Of a stretch of DNA of 64,000 bases, positions 24,501-33,623 are shown in pieces. This DNA comes from Owenia fusiformis (Eukaryota > Annelida > Polychaeta > Sabellida > Oweniidae): assembly GCA_903813345.2 (NCBI GenBank), contig CAIIXF020000002.1, forward strand, positions 844,001 to 908,000, given 5' to 3'. The notes beneath the pieces are model-generated. The model worked only from the letters and a program-made list of their open reading frames with translations. It was not told the DNA's origin and did not search any database. The position numbers and the translations under genes are program-made. Position 1 is the first letter of the stretch. Each line of letters opens with the position of its first letter.

Positions 24501-27500
24501 CACCTTCTACTCGAGCATTGCAAACATCACAGAAGAATCTGTGGACAACCTGGGTGTGATACTCCATACAGGCGAGAGTTGGGAATATCATTTTGCAGTC
24601 ATGACATGGATAATCCTCTAAAACAACACTGGGCTCAGGCATTTCAGTGATATCATTATACAATTTTAAGTTTCCATGTGGAGTGGCTACGGAACCAACA
24701 TTTTCCCCTTCTCTCTTTTGGCTCCCAAATTCTGTGCTTTCAGTATCATATGCCATGGCATATGTTGAGCCTTCTCCAGATTGCGAGTGGTAATTTCCAA
24801 AATCAAAACCCTGTATGTCTTCGTCTCCAGTTTGTAGGCTTTGCAGGTTCCCTGATATTTCACCAGTATGGAACTCTCTCCAATTTCTGTCTTTCTCGCC
24901 AGTGTGAAACCCTGCATTGCAAAATATAAACTCCGATCAGTAACTCCATTGTTATATTTAATACACAGTTCAACTGTTGGTTGTCAATGTTTTACTATTT
25001 GTGTTGATTCTAAATAAGAGATCTGATTGCTTTAAGATTGAACTGTTTTTGATCTTATTACTCGAATATTTGAAAAGATAGGGTAGTGTGTTTGTTAGGA
25101 TAAATTGATTTTTATAAATAGGCATTTATTTTATCTATTTAATCTTATGTTTTATCAATAAATGTTCAAATAACAACTTCCCGAAAATCAATCTGAATTG
25201 CAAATTTCATTTAACTAGATTTTTTATTCTACCGGGCCAACATTTGGAGGGGGGGGGGGGCACTAAGGTGAGCCCAGAAAAAATTGGAGCCCAAAATCTG
25301 CTCCTTCCCACATAAACTTAGATAATTCAGATAACAAACTGATTAATTAACATCTGTTTGGGTTACCATTTTTGCCCCACCCTGTACTAAAGTGTTTACA
25401 AATCTCAGACAGATGATTGACAGCCGGCTGTAGTATATCCCTAACATTTCATTAATATCTGTTGGTATAATGAACAATATGTAATAATTGGCTTACATTT
25501 TGATGTGATACTTAAAATTAAAATAAGAATATTGTTTCTGTGTAAATTCATCACTCTGGTAATATATTAATAATAACTTAAGTTCATTTACTTCAGAGTA
25601 AAATGTTGAATGAATTGCAACCATTTTTAACCATTTTGAATATCTTGATTAACTCATTCGCTACGAATGACGTGATATGACGTCATAAAGCACATACGTT
25701 GACTACGAAGGACGTGATATCACGTCCAAGCACAAACCAAATGTTTATTTTGGAATCTTGTAATCATGACAACCTATAAAATGGGACTTAAAACCCTATT
25801 GATTCTGAAAAAGTATATCATATGCTTTAAAATGATATGCATATGTATGCCCATGTATATACTTTATATATTATCTCAGAGGTACCATATACAGTTTATG
25901 GCAATTTTCAAAAATTCTTCAGTATTTTAGTGCTTTTGCCCCAGTATTGAATGAGTTAAGCTAGTTGGATGATTAGCGAAACGTCGAAAATAAAACATTT
26001 TACTCTGAAGTAAAAGAATATTCTTATTTTCAAAAATAATTCTCTTTCAAATAGTCGGCTTCAAATGTATCCTCATGTGACGAGTACGATCTCCTTTCTT
26101 GATACGTCTATTGCAGACTTTACACTGAAGCAGTTTGCTATTATGGTGCCGAAGTCCCTTGCTTGAGTTGAACATTTTGTAACACAACGGACACTGAAAC
26201 AATTTGCTATTTTTGTGTTTAAGCCCATGAGATTCAACATTCTCTTCGCCTTCGATTCTAGCATTGCAAACGTCACAGAAGAACTTGTGGACAACCTGGG
26301 TGTGATACTCCATACAGGCGAGAGTTGGAAATATCCTTTTGCAGTGATTACATGGGTAATCCTCTAATACAACACTAGACTCAGGCACCTCAGTTAGATT
26401 ATTATACAATTTTAAATTTTTTAGAGGAATGGCTATGGAACCATCATTATCCTGTTCCCTCTTTTTTCTAGTAAATCCTGCGCTTTCAGTATCATATTCC
26501 ATGGCATAAACCGAGCTTTTTCCAGTTTGGATCATATAGTCTTGCGGGTGACAACTTCCAGTATGAGAATCCTCTATAGCTTTATCTCCAGGGTGTAGAC
26601 TATGCAGGTTCCCTGATATTTCACCAGTATGGAACTCTTTCCAGCTTTTGTCTTTCTCACCAGTGTGAAACCCTGCATTGCAAAATATAAACTCCACTCA
26701 GTAACTTTATTGTAAGATAACATACAGTCATAACTGACAGTTTTTAATGTTTTTACTGTTTCTGCTAAATGGTCGGGTCAGTATTTCAATGTCCGTCAAA
26801 AAAAGTAATTAATTACATTAAGGGCTAAGTAAGTAAAAGACTATTTTATAAGGCGACGGACATTGATTTTTAGATTCCTGCTGCGAGGTTGTACTTGTAC
26901 ACTACACTGCACGCATATCAACATTTGACTTGTTAACACCACATGCAGAATCGACATTTTGACTTTAGTTAGAAGGGGGATGGGAAAGACCTAACTAAAT
27001 AAATTGCGTTTTGTTGATGGACATTGAAGTATTAACCCAGCCCCTTATTCTAAATAATTAATTTGAATGATTTATGGTTATAGGGGCAACAAGGACTGTA
27101 GAGAGAAAATCAGAAAAAATTCATTTTTTCTGAGCTATCAGGTCAATATTTGGCTTAACATCTTATTTAACATACTTATTTTCTTCAAATGTATGGATCA
27201 CGTGGGATAAACTATCAATTCCAGCATTAAGAAGTGTAAATTCAGCTTCTATAAAGGGAGTCCCACTTATAGATTTTTAAGATTCACCAAGTTTCAAGAG
27301 GAATATCAGCTGAAAAAAATGTTCATCCAGGGGGTTTCTTTGGAGATAATAAAAATATATGTTAGTCTTGATGAAATATCCAAACTTAAATATGTTTTGA
27401 CACTGGTCGATGGTCATTGCACTAATTGTTGTACCTTTAAATGGAGGAACCATTTAACAATAAATATTCAAAATTAGTTTCTCAAAGCTGATTTTTTTCA

Positions 27501-30500
27501 ATAAAAATATACTTCAAATCAATTTATTTCATTTTACTACATAATTATCTAGAACAAGCAATACATACATGGTGGGACAAAAAATAGTACACTTTTATAT
27601 TTAGAACTGTTAGTGAATTAAGGCACAAATTAATTTGGTGAATTGGTAAAAATTGGAAAATTGGAAAAGATTTAATTTGGTGAATTTAGTGGAGTAGCCT
27701 AAGAAAAAATATCTGAGAAATTGGCAAATTTGACTTAGCGAGCCAACAAATTTTTGCAATTTGCCAAAATAAGCTGACTGACAGTATGTTAGCTGACTTT
27801 TCTCTTAGAGGGAGAAGATAATACATACAATAGCAAATTGGGTTTATTAGAGGGAGAAGATAATACATACAATAGCAAATTGGGTTTATTAGAGGGAGAA
27901 GATAATACAAACAATAGCAAATTGGGTTTATTAGAGGGAGAAGATAATACATACAATAGCAGATTGGGTTTATTTGGCACTCATTAAAATGTTGATGAGT
28001 CATCAGTTCTGTGTGTGATCAATGAGTGATTTTATCGTATGATCTGTAAAATGAAGCCCTCTGATTGGTCACTTCTTGTGCTGCTCTCAATCTGTATTGC
28101 TACTGAGATTGTCCCCGTTGATCATCTCCATCGCAATACAGAAAATATTGCTACGGAAGGGACACTCTCAGTAGTAATACAGAGGAGCACACAATAAAAA
28201 CGTTATAGAATGATTTGAAGTGGAATACAGGATATATTCTGTCTCCATATTATGTATTGGCACTCAACTTCGTCTCGTTCCAATACAAAATTTCTCGAAC
28301 AGAATATATCCTGTATTGCACTTCAAATCATTCAATAACTTATATTTTTTACCAAAATAATAAAAAAATATATTCTTCATTTAGAGTGAAAGTGAAAATT
28401 TGAATTGTAGGAAAAACAATTTATTGTTAAGAAATATCACCTACTAAGGAAAAGAAATGTCTTTCATCTTTTGATAAATCATCAAGATAAAAATGGTAAA
28501 TCTGGTAAATGAAGTTGTACACATGAGATATCTAGAAAATGTCTTTGCCATGGATCAACATAAAATCAAACGTCTGTGGGTTACTTTAACGTGATAACTC
28601 AAATATCAGTATCTGTCTATTTTTCAACTGCTATGGATGTATGGGTTGCTGCACGAGTATCTTGAAATTTAAATCACAAATAATTTTCTGTTTTTATATC
28701 CAAGGATTGATCATTTTTCTCTTGTTCAGTGGTAGATTTATCAACAGCCGATTCAAAGTCTTCATGTTCATTATCTGCATTACCAAGATTAGCATTATCT
28801 ATAGTATTTGATTGGTCAATGTTTGTTGGCACTTGTCCAGAATTTGATTCGTCAAAAGTTGACTCTTCAATTATTGATTGGTCAATTTTTATCCTATCAG
28901 TATGTTGATCACTATCCATTACTAAGGTGTTTGGTGGGGTTTGGTTTATACCACTGTCATACATCGAAGGTAGGTTCGATACAGGTTTTAAATGTAATTT
29001 CTCATGTGATGTGAGATTGCCTCTTTGTGCGAAGCCTTTACTGCATATGCTACATTTAAATGGTTTCTCTCCAGTATGAGTCCGCATATGGCGCCTAAGA
29101 AATGCTGGCGCTCGGAATGACTTTAAGCAAAGTTCGCAGGTATGTGGCATTGGTTTTTCCCTTTTTCTTGGCTCACGAACATTCTGGAAGATGGCTTCAT
29201 GATTTTCTTGACTGGTGGATCCAAGGAATGGGTCAGTTGGCATTCTCTGGCCATAGTCCGGCTGATACTCTTTATAATGGCTTATAACTTCTGGTAATGC
29301 ACCATAAGTTTGTTCATTTTCTGAAAATGGATAAATTCAAATATCAATAAAGGATTCGTAATTTTTCACTTTCATAGAAGCATAAACGATCAAGATGCCA
29401 GATGTACCAATAATAACAATCATGTGTAAATGTTTATTTCAGATATAACATTTTGGAATCCTTCATTGATAGGTGATTTACCTCACTTGATTTACCTCTC
29501 TTGATTTACCTCTCTTGATTTGCCTCACTTGATTTACCTCTTTTGATTTACCACTTGTGGTTTACCTCTTTTAATTTACCACTTGTGATTTGCCTCACTT
29601 GATTTACCTCTTTTAATTTACCACTTGTGGTTTACCTCTCTTGATTTGCCTCACTTGATTTACCTCTTTTGATTAACCTCTTGTGGTTTACCTCTCTTGA
29701 TTTGCCTCACTTGATTTACCTCTTTTAATTTACCATTGTGGTTTACCTCTCTTGATTTGCCTCAATTGATCTACCTCTTTTGATTTACCTCTCTTGATTT
29801 GCCTCACTTGATTTACCTCTTTTAATTTACCATTGTGGTTTACCTCTCTTGATTTGCCTCAATTGATCTACCTCTTTTGATTTACCTCTCTTGATTTGCC
29901 TTACTTGATTTACCTCTTTTGATTAACCTCTTGTGGTTTACCTATTCTAATCTACCTTTCTTGTTTTACTTCTCCTATCCTAGCTCTTGTCATCAAGTGA
30001 AACACTTGTTCAGAAAATGCAAAGAAATTCATTGAGAAGTTATTGGGATAGGTAGACCACATTAAAATTAGTAATACAGTTGTACCAAGAAAACATTGAT
30101 AATAAAGTGGCCCGAAGACCCTGATAATGGTTGCCATAGTAACACAATATATATTTGGTGAGGATGATAACAAAATCAAAGTGGTCAAATTTTGATTTGG
30201 TCATTTTGTGTTTCTATAGCAATCTGTACTACCACAGAGTTATGGCACAACGGTTTGAAAAAATACATCAACTTACAAAGGAATGGGTGACATAAGGGTT
30301 TGGACACCCTGTATATAAAATTCCATATGAGACCACAGACTAATCATAATTCCAAAATCCATCAAAACTATCACTTCTTAGTTATAACAGTATTTGAGAT
30401 CTACTACATGCATTACATTTCTGTGTAAGTTAAATTAACTATACTTAAGAATTAGGGGTCCCACGATACATTAACATTATTCATTGATTTTAGTATCTCA

Positions 30501-33500
30501 ATTTGGTATACAACTTCAAATTTTTTTAAAACTATGATTCAATTTCATCGGATGCAATCGTGGAATATTTGATTGTATACAATCATGGAATGTTTCATTG
30601 TATACAATCATTGAATATTCATTGTTTATGATCATTGAATATTTCATTTTATGCCATAGTTATCGTGATATTCATAGGATATCATGTCCAAGTAAAAACA
30701 GTACTTTTGTAATCAATGATAAAATATGACATTTTGACAAATTTTATTTTAAAATATTTCACTCTACTGAGGTGAATACCTACATGCATCTTTCACAAGT
30801 GATATTCCACGAAGCCCAGAGGGCCAGATCAATTCAGTGTTTATCAATACAGATCAATTCAGTACTTTGATGTATTATTGTCAGAACAGATTAATTCAGT
30901 ACTTCAACACTTCATGACCAAAACAGTACTTTATGTATTAGTATCAATTCAGAACTTCAATGTACCACAACCAAAACAGTACTTCGATGTATCATGATGT
31001 ATCAGAGTACTTCATGATCAACACAGTGCTGCTTCAATGTATCATGATAATTTGATGTATTATGATCAAATCAGTACTTTGATTTATTATGATCAAATTA
31101 GTACTTTGATGTTTTATGATCAAATCAGTACTTCAATGTATCGTAGGACCAATATTATATGTCTTTCTGAGCTCACCTTGATTGCTTGGCTCCTCTATGA
31201 TGTCAGAATCTTCTTCCACTTTGATCTTCTTGTCATACATTCCTCCCAGGCCACTCTGTTCTTCTAGTGCTAACTGACGTTTTCTTGAACTACCTGGAAT
31301 AATTTTTATATACACGTTTACAGATATCTTATATATAATGCTGCTCCACCTAACTTTGTCATTGAAAATATGAATTGACTCTGTGTCCCTACCAATAAAC
31401 CAATTCATATGAAACTCGTACAGTTTCAAGCAAACTAACTATCCTTTTCTGCGCTTGAAAACATCTTTATTAATTCTGTGGAATACATAAAGTTTCTTTT
31501 CATTTCACACAGACTTTGAATTGTAATATAATAGGATTTTATTTGTATTGATGCCTTTTTAGGGCAAAATGTACATCCAACAACATACAATTTGATAACA
31601 GTTAAAAAATAGCAATAAAGTAATGAAAATAGGATTACATTCTTCAAATGACATATAAAATGTTACTTTGATATAAGAATCCTGTCTCTACCAATCATAA
31701 GATAATTTATCATGTCAGCAGATTCTTTTAATATGTTCCCCTAACTCGTCAAAAGAAAAATTGTCTTTTGATGATCATTCATGTTTTTAAAATTCTCGAA
31801 ATCGTTGTTCCCTCTTCAAAAGAGAAGACGCGAAAATCTTTCCTTATAAGGGCAAAATATTTCCCATGATGCAGTTCGCGGAGGAACAAATTTATACTTC
31901 CTTATTTTCCCTCATAGGCTTAACATGGGGATTTTCACACCTATTTTTCAAACGATATATTCGTTCATATTCCCGTACGAGAGTACAGAAAAAAGTATTA
32001 GAAACGATTGATCTCTCATTAATCTAACAGCTATTTTTTTCATTGTATTAATTCATAGCGTGGTGAAAACGATGATTGAAAAGTGAGAAAATATTCCGGA
32101 AGAGAAGGTCACGTGATCAGTAGACTAGTCACCATATTGGAAAAACCAATTCCATTCGACTTTCAATACTTTCATGCCAATCTTACCACACTTCAAACTG
32201 CGACATCGATGCAACAACTGAATAAAAGTATTCATCTTCAAATTACATTATAGAGTTATGTTGAAAACCCACAAACAACTGAGCAGTAGACCAAAGAAGA
32301 CGCGTCGCTATTATCTAGGTCAATCTGTTCAGTGGTCCGAAAGCAAATCTATAGTACTCGTTTCCGAATTTTGTTGTTCATTGTACAATCTTTTATTGAT
32401 TAAACTCGGTATACTGACTATTAAAGCAATGACAAAGAAGAATACTTACGATGGTGTCATTGTTTTATTTAGTGTGCGGGTATAAAAACAAAATTGAGTA
32501 ATTAGTTTGATTTAGAACTTTCGTGTCACGCAAATAGCTATGCGAAATGCATAGTGGGAAAATATTTGACCAATCAAATTTTGTCCTTTTTGAGTGCTTT
32601 TTCAGTGCATATTTGCGAACGTTCTGATTCAAAGAGCGAACTGCGAAAAGGAGAATTGTAATTGTGATGAAACTTTATAGACACCCAGTATTTACCTGAC
32701 TCTCCAGATGAATAACCGTCTCCATAGCTATCTGGGGCAGGCTCTTGATGTCTCTGTCTCGCAGGGCTCTGTCTGGGAGCTTTAGGGGTACTGGACTTTG
32801 ATCTCTGGGGCATGAGTGTCCTTGACGGAGTAGATGACATGAGTGGAGCAGTCTGAGATTGGGTGCCACCATTATCTACAATGACAACAATGCGAAATCA
32901 TCATAAATGTATATTAGGAAGTACAATTACAGCAATATACAATTCTTTGTCTGGAAAGGAATAAACTCTGTATAGTTATAGTACAGTTCAGTATATGCGA
33001 TTTACTTATAAACATCTCTTAGTTTAACAATGTGATAAATTACCAAATGCACATGTAGAATATGCATAAATGTTACATCAACAAAAACAAAATTATTTTT
33101 AGAAGCAATTAGGACAGGTTGTGTGTATATATCAGGCCCGTAGCCAGGATTTGCCAAGGGGGGTTCAGTTTTCAAAAATTTCCAGGGGGGTTCACATTTG
33201 ACAATTTTGGCCCAAATATGGCTAAAATCACTTGAGAAGTGCTCAAAATGGTGAAAAACTGCATGATTTTGAAAAAATTTTGGCTGGGGGGGGGGGTCCC
33301 CAAACTCTGCGAACCCCCCCCCCTGGCTATGGGCCTGTATATAATAAAATATGTGCACCTTCGTAAGATGCATTGAGACTACTATCTTGCCAGGATGTTG
33401 ACGGATTATGCAATTGCTCTTCCTGGCTTGTGGGCTTCATTATCGTGCGATGCATTTTTACGACAAGCTCCTTGCTCTCGTCACCTGGGCTAATACATAT

Positions 33501-33623
33501 GATGCCATCTATCTCCAGTGAGTGGTCAAATATCATATGTTGCGTACAGAGTTTAAGAACAGAGTCTTGGATCATCTGTGTTAATACAGCCTTCTGTATG
33601 CCCATTATAATAACTTGGTGATC
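17915..33623 (-). CDS. Zinc-finger transcription factor with six alternative terminal exons
   Basis: Gene-level entry. Shared exons 33359-33623, 32696-32875 and 31177-31293 feed any one of six terminal exons: 28674-29320, 26047-26672, 24295-24911, 22698-23329, 20267-20817 or 17915-18513. Every junction is phase 1 and every terminal exon has an acceptor, an open frame and its own stop. Counted from ATG 33605, the products would be about 396, 389, 386, 391, 364 and 380 residues. The shared part has an unrecognised N-terminal module (KAVLTQMIQDSVLKLC... LEIDGIICISPGDESKELVV), a Ser/Pro/Arg-rich linker, a basic patch and a SUMO-type IKVE. The layout matches loci such as Drosophila lola, where alternative 3' exons change DNA specificity. 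Actual splicing is inferred. Confidence 0.83.
18514..20266 (-). other. Intron between terminal exons F and E
   Basis: No coding seen. Holds an element about 19368-19683, bounded by ACAGGGTGTCAAATAAG and GGCTCACCCTGTACT, and the MITE at 19880-20060. Confidence 0.6.
19880..20060. mobile_element. ACAGTAAAACCTGT-family MITE
   Basis: Palindromic ends TACTGTAAAACCTGT and ACAGGTTTTACTATA. The interior has AACATGGCAGTCAATGGG and GAGGTGTTCAGAT words shared with other copies at about 38255-38402 and 47659-47827, plus fragments near 8677, 15219 and 37551. Confidence 0.75.
20267..20817 (-). CDS. Alternative terminal zinc-finger exon E
   Basis: Acceptor ATATCTGTAG; starts with CVYEPVSGENFESTLG after the split Gly codon and ends TAG-free at a TAA-type stop in 20267-20269. 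Four finger modules: SMCNKCF..H....H, LYCDVC..H...H, HTGEKPHQCKYCYKLF..HH, and CVVC..HMKQHH. The acceptor and first part of the exon are duplicated just upstream (20850-20995) with the AG destroyed. The ATG at 20725 is internal. Confidence 0.82.
20818..22697 (-). other. Intron between terminal exons E and C
   Basis: Contains the decayed duplicates of the exon E acceptor, a run of 28 G at 21341-21368, and a repeat with GCGTGACAAATACGCAAATTGCGG words (21380-21620) also seen at about 33855-34160. GGTGTTCAAA-type words recur at 21180-21310. No exon recognised. Confidence 0.6.
20850..20995 (-). repeat. Partial duplicates of the exon E 5' end
   Basis: A near-copy of 20765-20840 (CCCCAGTGTGGATTCAAAG.. 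to ATATATAAAATCTAAT) follows directly, then a third, more decayed copy. In the second copy the acceptor reads GTACGG where exon E has GTAGGG, so it should not splice. Confidence 0.8.
22698..23329 (-). CDS. Alternative terminal zinc-finger exon C
   Basis: Acceptor TTGCAATGCAG. The N-terminal region is a clean 12-residue repeat (FHTGEKDRNWRE, FHTGEISGSLHN, LHTGDKDINIQG, FDTGSYHSQDYN, IQTGEG). The C-terminal fingers are YPCHDCKMIF..H....H, FFCDVC..H...H, FQCPLCYKLF..HH and CQVC..HMKLH. Very similar to exons D and B: a recent tandem exon duplication. Confidence 0.84.
23330..24294 (-). other. Intron between terminal exons C and D
   Basis: Its start (23330-23420) closely matches the DNA beyond exon D (24912-25000), so the duplicated segment extends into the intron. 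A GGCTCACCCTGTACTAG element end lies near 23850. No other gene seen. Confidence 0.65.
24295..24911 (-). CDS. Alternative terminal zinc-finger exon D
   Basis: Acceptor TTGCAATGCAG, frame open from FHTGEKDRNWRE through to the stop. The ATG at 24756 is only internal and would drop the 12-residue repeats. Finger part is nearly identical to exon C: YPCHDCKMIF, FFCDVC, FQCPLCYKLF..HH, CKVCNKRIKKGERSRHLKLH. Confidence 0.84.
24912..26046 (-). other. Intron between terminal exons D and B
   Basis: Duplicate intron sequence, then two nested inverted-repeat elements (25586-26016). A G-rich run lies near 25250, and a CACCCTGTACTAAAG element end near 25378. Confidence 0.6.
25586..26016. mobile_element. 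Nested TIR elements, inner one piggyBac-like
   Basis: Outer inverted repeat ACTTCAGAGTAAAATGTT near 25590 and 26000. Inside, about 25652-25958, is an element with ends TTAACTCATTCGCTACGAATG and ..TTGAATGAGTTAA. TTAA at both edges suggests a piggyBac-type target. The interior repeats GACGTGATATCACGTC-like palindromes. No transposase. Confidence 0.6.
26047..26672 (-). CDS. Alternative terminal zinc-finger exon B
   Basis: Acceptor TTGCAATGCAG. FHTGEKDKSWKE, FHTGEISGNLHS and LHPGDKAIED show the same 12-residue repeat, more decayed. Fingers: YPCNHCKRIF..H....H, FFCDVC..H...H, FQCPLCYKMF..HH, CKVCNRRIKKGDRTRHMRIH. Third member of the C/D/B tandem set. Confidence 0.84.
26673..28673 (-). other. Intron between terminal exons B and A
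   Basis: No exon seen. Contains the 42-bp array at 27800-27975. About 28210-28335 holds an inverted repeat: GAATGATTTGAAGTGGAATAC pairs with a matching reverse complement, and both arms carry GGATATATTCTG. Confidence 0.6.
27800..27978. repeat. 42-bp tandem repeat, four copies
   Basis: Near-identical units beginning TTAGAGGGAGAAGATAATAC and ending AATTGGGTTTA. The minus-strand frames here (NPICYC repeats) are repeat artefacts. Confidence 0.9.
28674..29320 (-). CDS. Alternative terminal zinc-finger exon A
   Basis: Acceptor TATCCATTTTCAG, exon starting NEQTYGALPEV after the split Glu codon. It has two classical C2H2 fingers joined by the canonical linker: HTCELCLKSFRAPAF..H...H, TGEKP, FKCSICSKGFAQRGN..H...H. 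An acidic Asn/Ser/Asp-rich tail of about 100 residues follows, ending IKTENYL (a SUMO-type IKTE). It is unrelated in finger type to exons B-F and lies closest to the shared exons, so it may be the ancestral or default 3' end. Confidence 0.85.
29466..29950. repeat. TTGATTTACCTC / TTGATTTGCCTC array
   Basis: Dozens of 12-13-bp units (TTGATTTACCTCT, TTGATTTGCCTCAC, TTGTGGTTTACC) with higher-order grouping. On the transcribed minus strand each unit reads GAGGTAAATCAAG, a donor-like word. Confidence 0.85.
30835..31145. repeat. Degenerate CAGTACTTCAATGTATCATGATCAA array
   Basis: About ten irregular copies of a 25-30-bp unit (CAGTACTTCAATGTATCATG core) run up to the last shared exon. Confidence 0.7.
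31177..31293 (-). CDS. Zinc-finger gene shared exon 3
   Basis: Acceptor ATTATTCCAG, donor CAAG|GTGAGC, 117 bases, phase 1 to phase 1. Encodes SSRKRQLALEEQ, then DKKIKVEEDSDIIEEPSNQ: a basic, NLS-like stretch and a good SUMO consensus (IKVE) beside an acidic patch. This is the donor that must pair with each alternative terminal exon. Confidence 0.85.
31294..32695 (-). other. Intron between shared exons 2 and 3
   Basis: No exon seen. Around 31790-32170 the DNA is less A+T-rich and holds GTCACGTGATC, which may mark an internal promoter or enhancer. Confidence 0.5.
32108..32118. promoter_or_regulatory. E-box / CLEAR-like site GTCACGTGATC
   Basis: It contains the palindromic E-box CACGTG within GTCACGTGAT, the core bound by TFEB/MITF and USF-type factors. 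A one-base variant (GTCACATGATC) lies just before ATP6V0C at 35735. Sequence match only. Confidence 0.35.
32696..32875 (-). CDS. Zinc-finger gene shared exon 2
   Basis: Acceptor GTCATTGTAG, donor TCAG|GTAAAT, 180 bases, phase 1 to phase 1. Encodes a low-complexity Ser/Pro/Arg/Gln linker (SKSSTPKAPRQSPARQRHQE) ending DGYSSGESG. No fold expected; likely a disordered hinge with possible phosphorylation sites. Confidence 0.82.
33133..33337. mobile_element. CAGGCCCGTAGCC-family MITE
   Basis: Ends CAGGCCCGTAGCCAGG and CCTGGCTATGGGCCTG are inverted repeats flanked by TATAT on both sides. A second intact copy lies in inverse orientation at 61560-61762, and decayed copies at about 46148-46300 and 55085-55220. 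Confidence 0.85.
33359..33623 (-). CDS. Zinc-finger gene shared exon 1 (first visible coding exon)
   Basis: Acceptor TTGTATTTCAG at 33624, donor GAAG|GTGCAC. ATG 33605 gives 82 residues: MGIQKAVLTQMIQDSVLKLC, then an acidic/hydrophobic module with LEIDGIICISPGDE, then MKPTSQEEQLHNPSTSWQD. The frame is also open from the acceptor to this ATG in phase 1, so translation might begin in an upstream exon. The module looks folded (alternating helix and strand) and is probably a conserved N-terminal domain; I cannot name it. Confidence 0.78.

Larger units (their letters stand above)
29321..31176 (-). other. Intron before terminal exon A
   Basis: Dominated by two arrays: TTGATTTACCTC units (29466-29950) and degenerate ATCAGTACTTCAATGTATCATG units (about 30835-31145). 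Three ATACAATCATGGAATNTTTCATTG units lie near 30545-30660. No coding. Confidence 0.65.

Noticed and set aside
24687-24917. Second reading frame over exon D suggesting a frameshift
   Set aside because: Reading from the acceptor shows exon D is open in one frame from 24911 to its stop; the other ORF is a shadow.
27686-28003. NPICYCMYYLLPLI repeat ORF
   Set aside because: Artefact of the 42-bp tandem repeat inside an intron.
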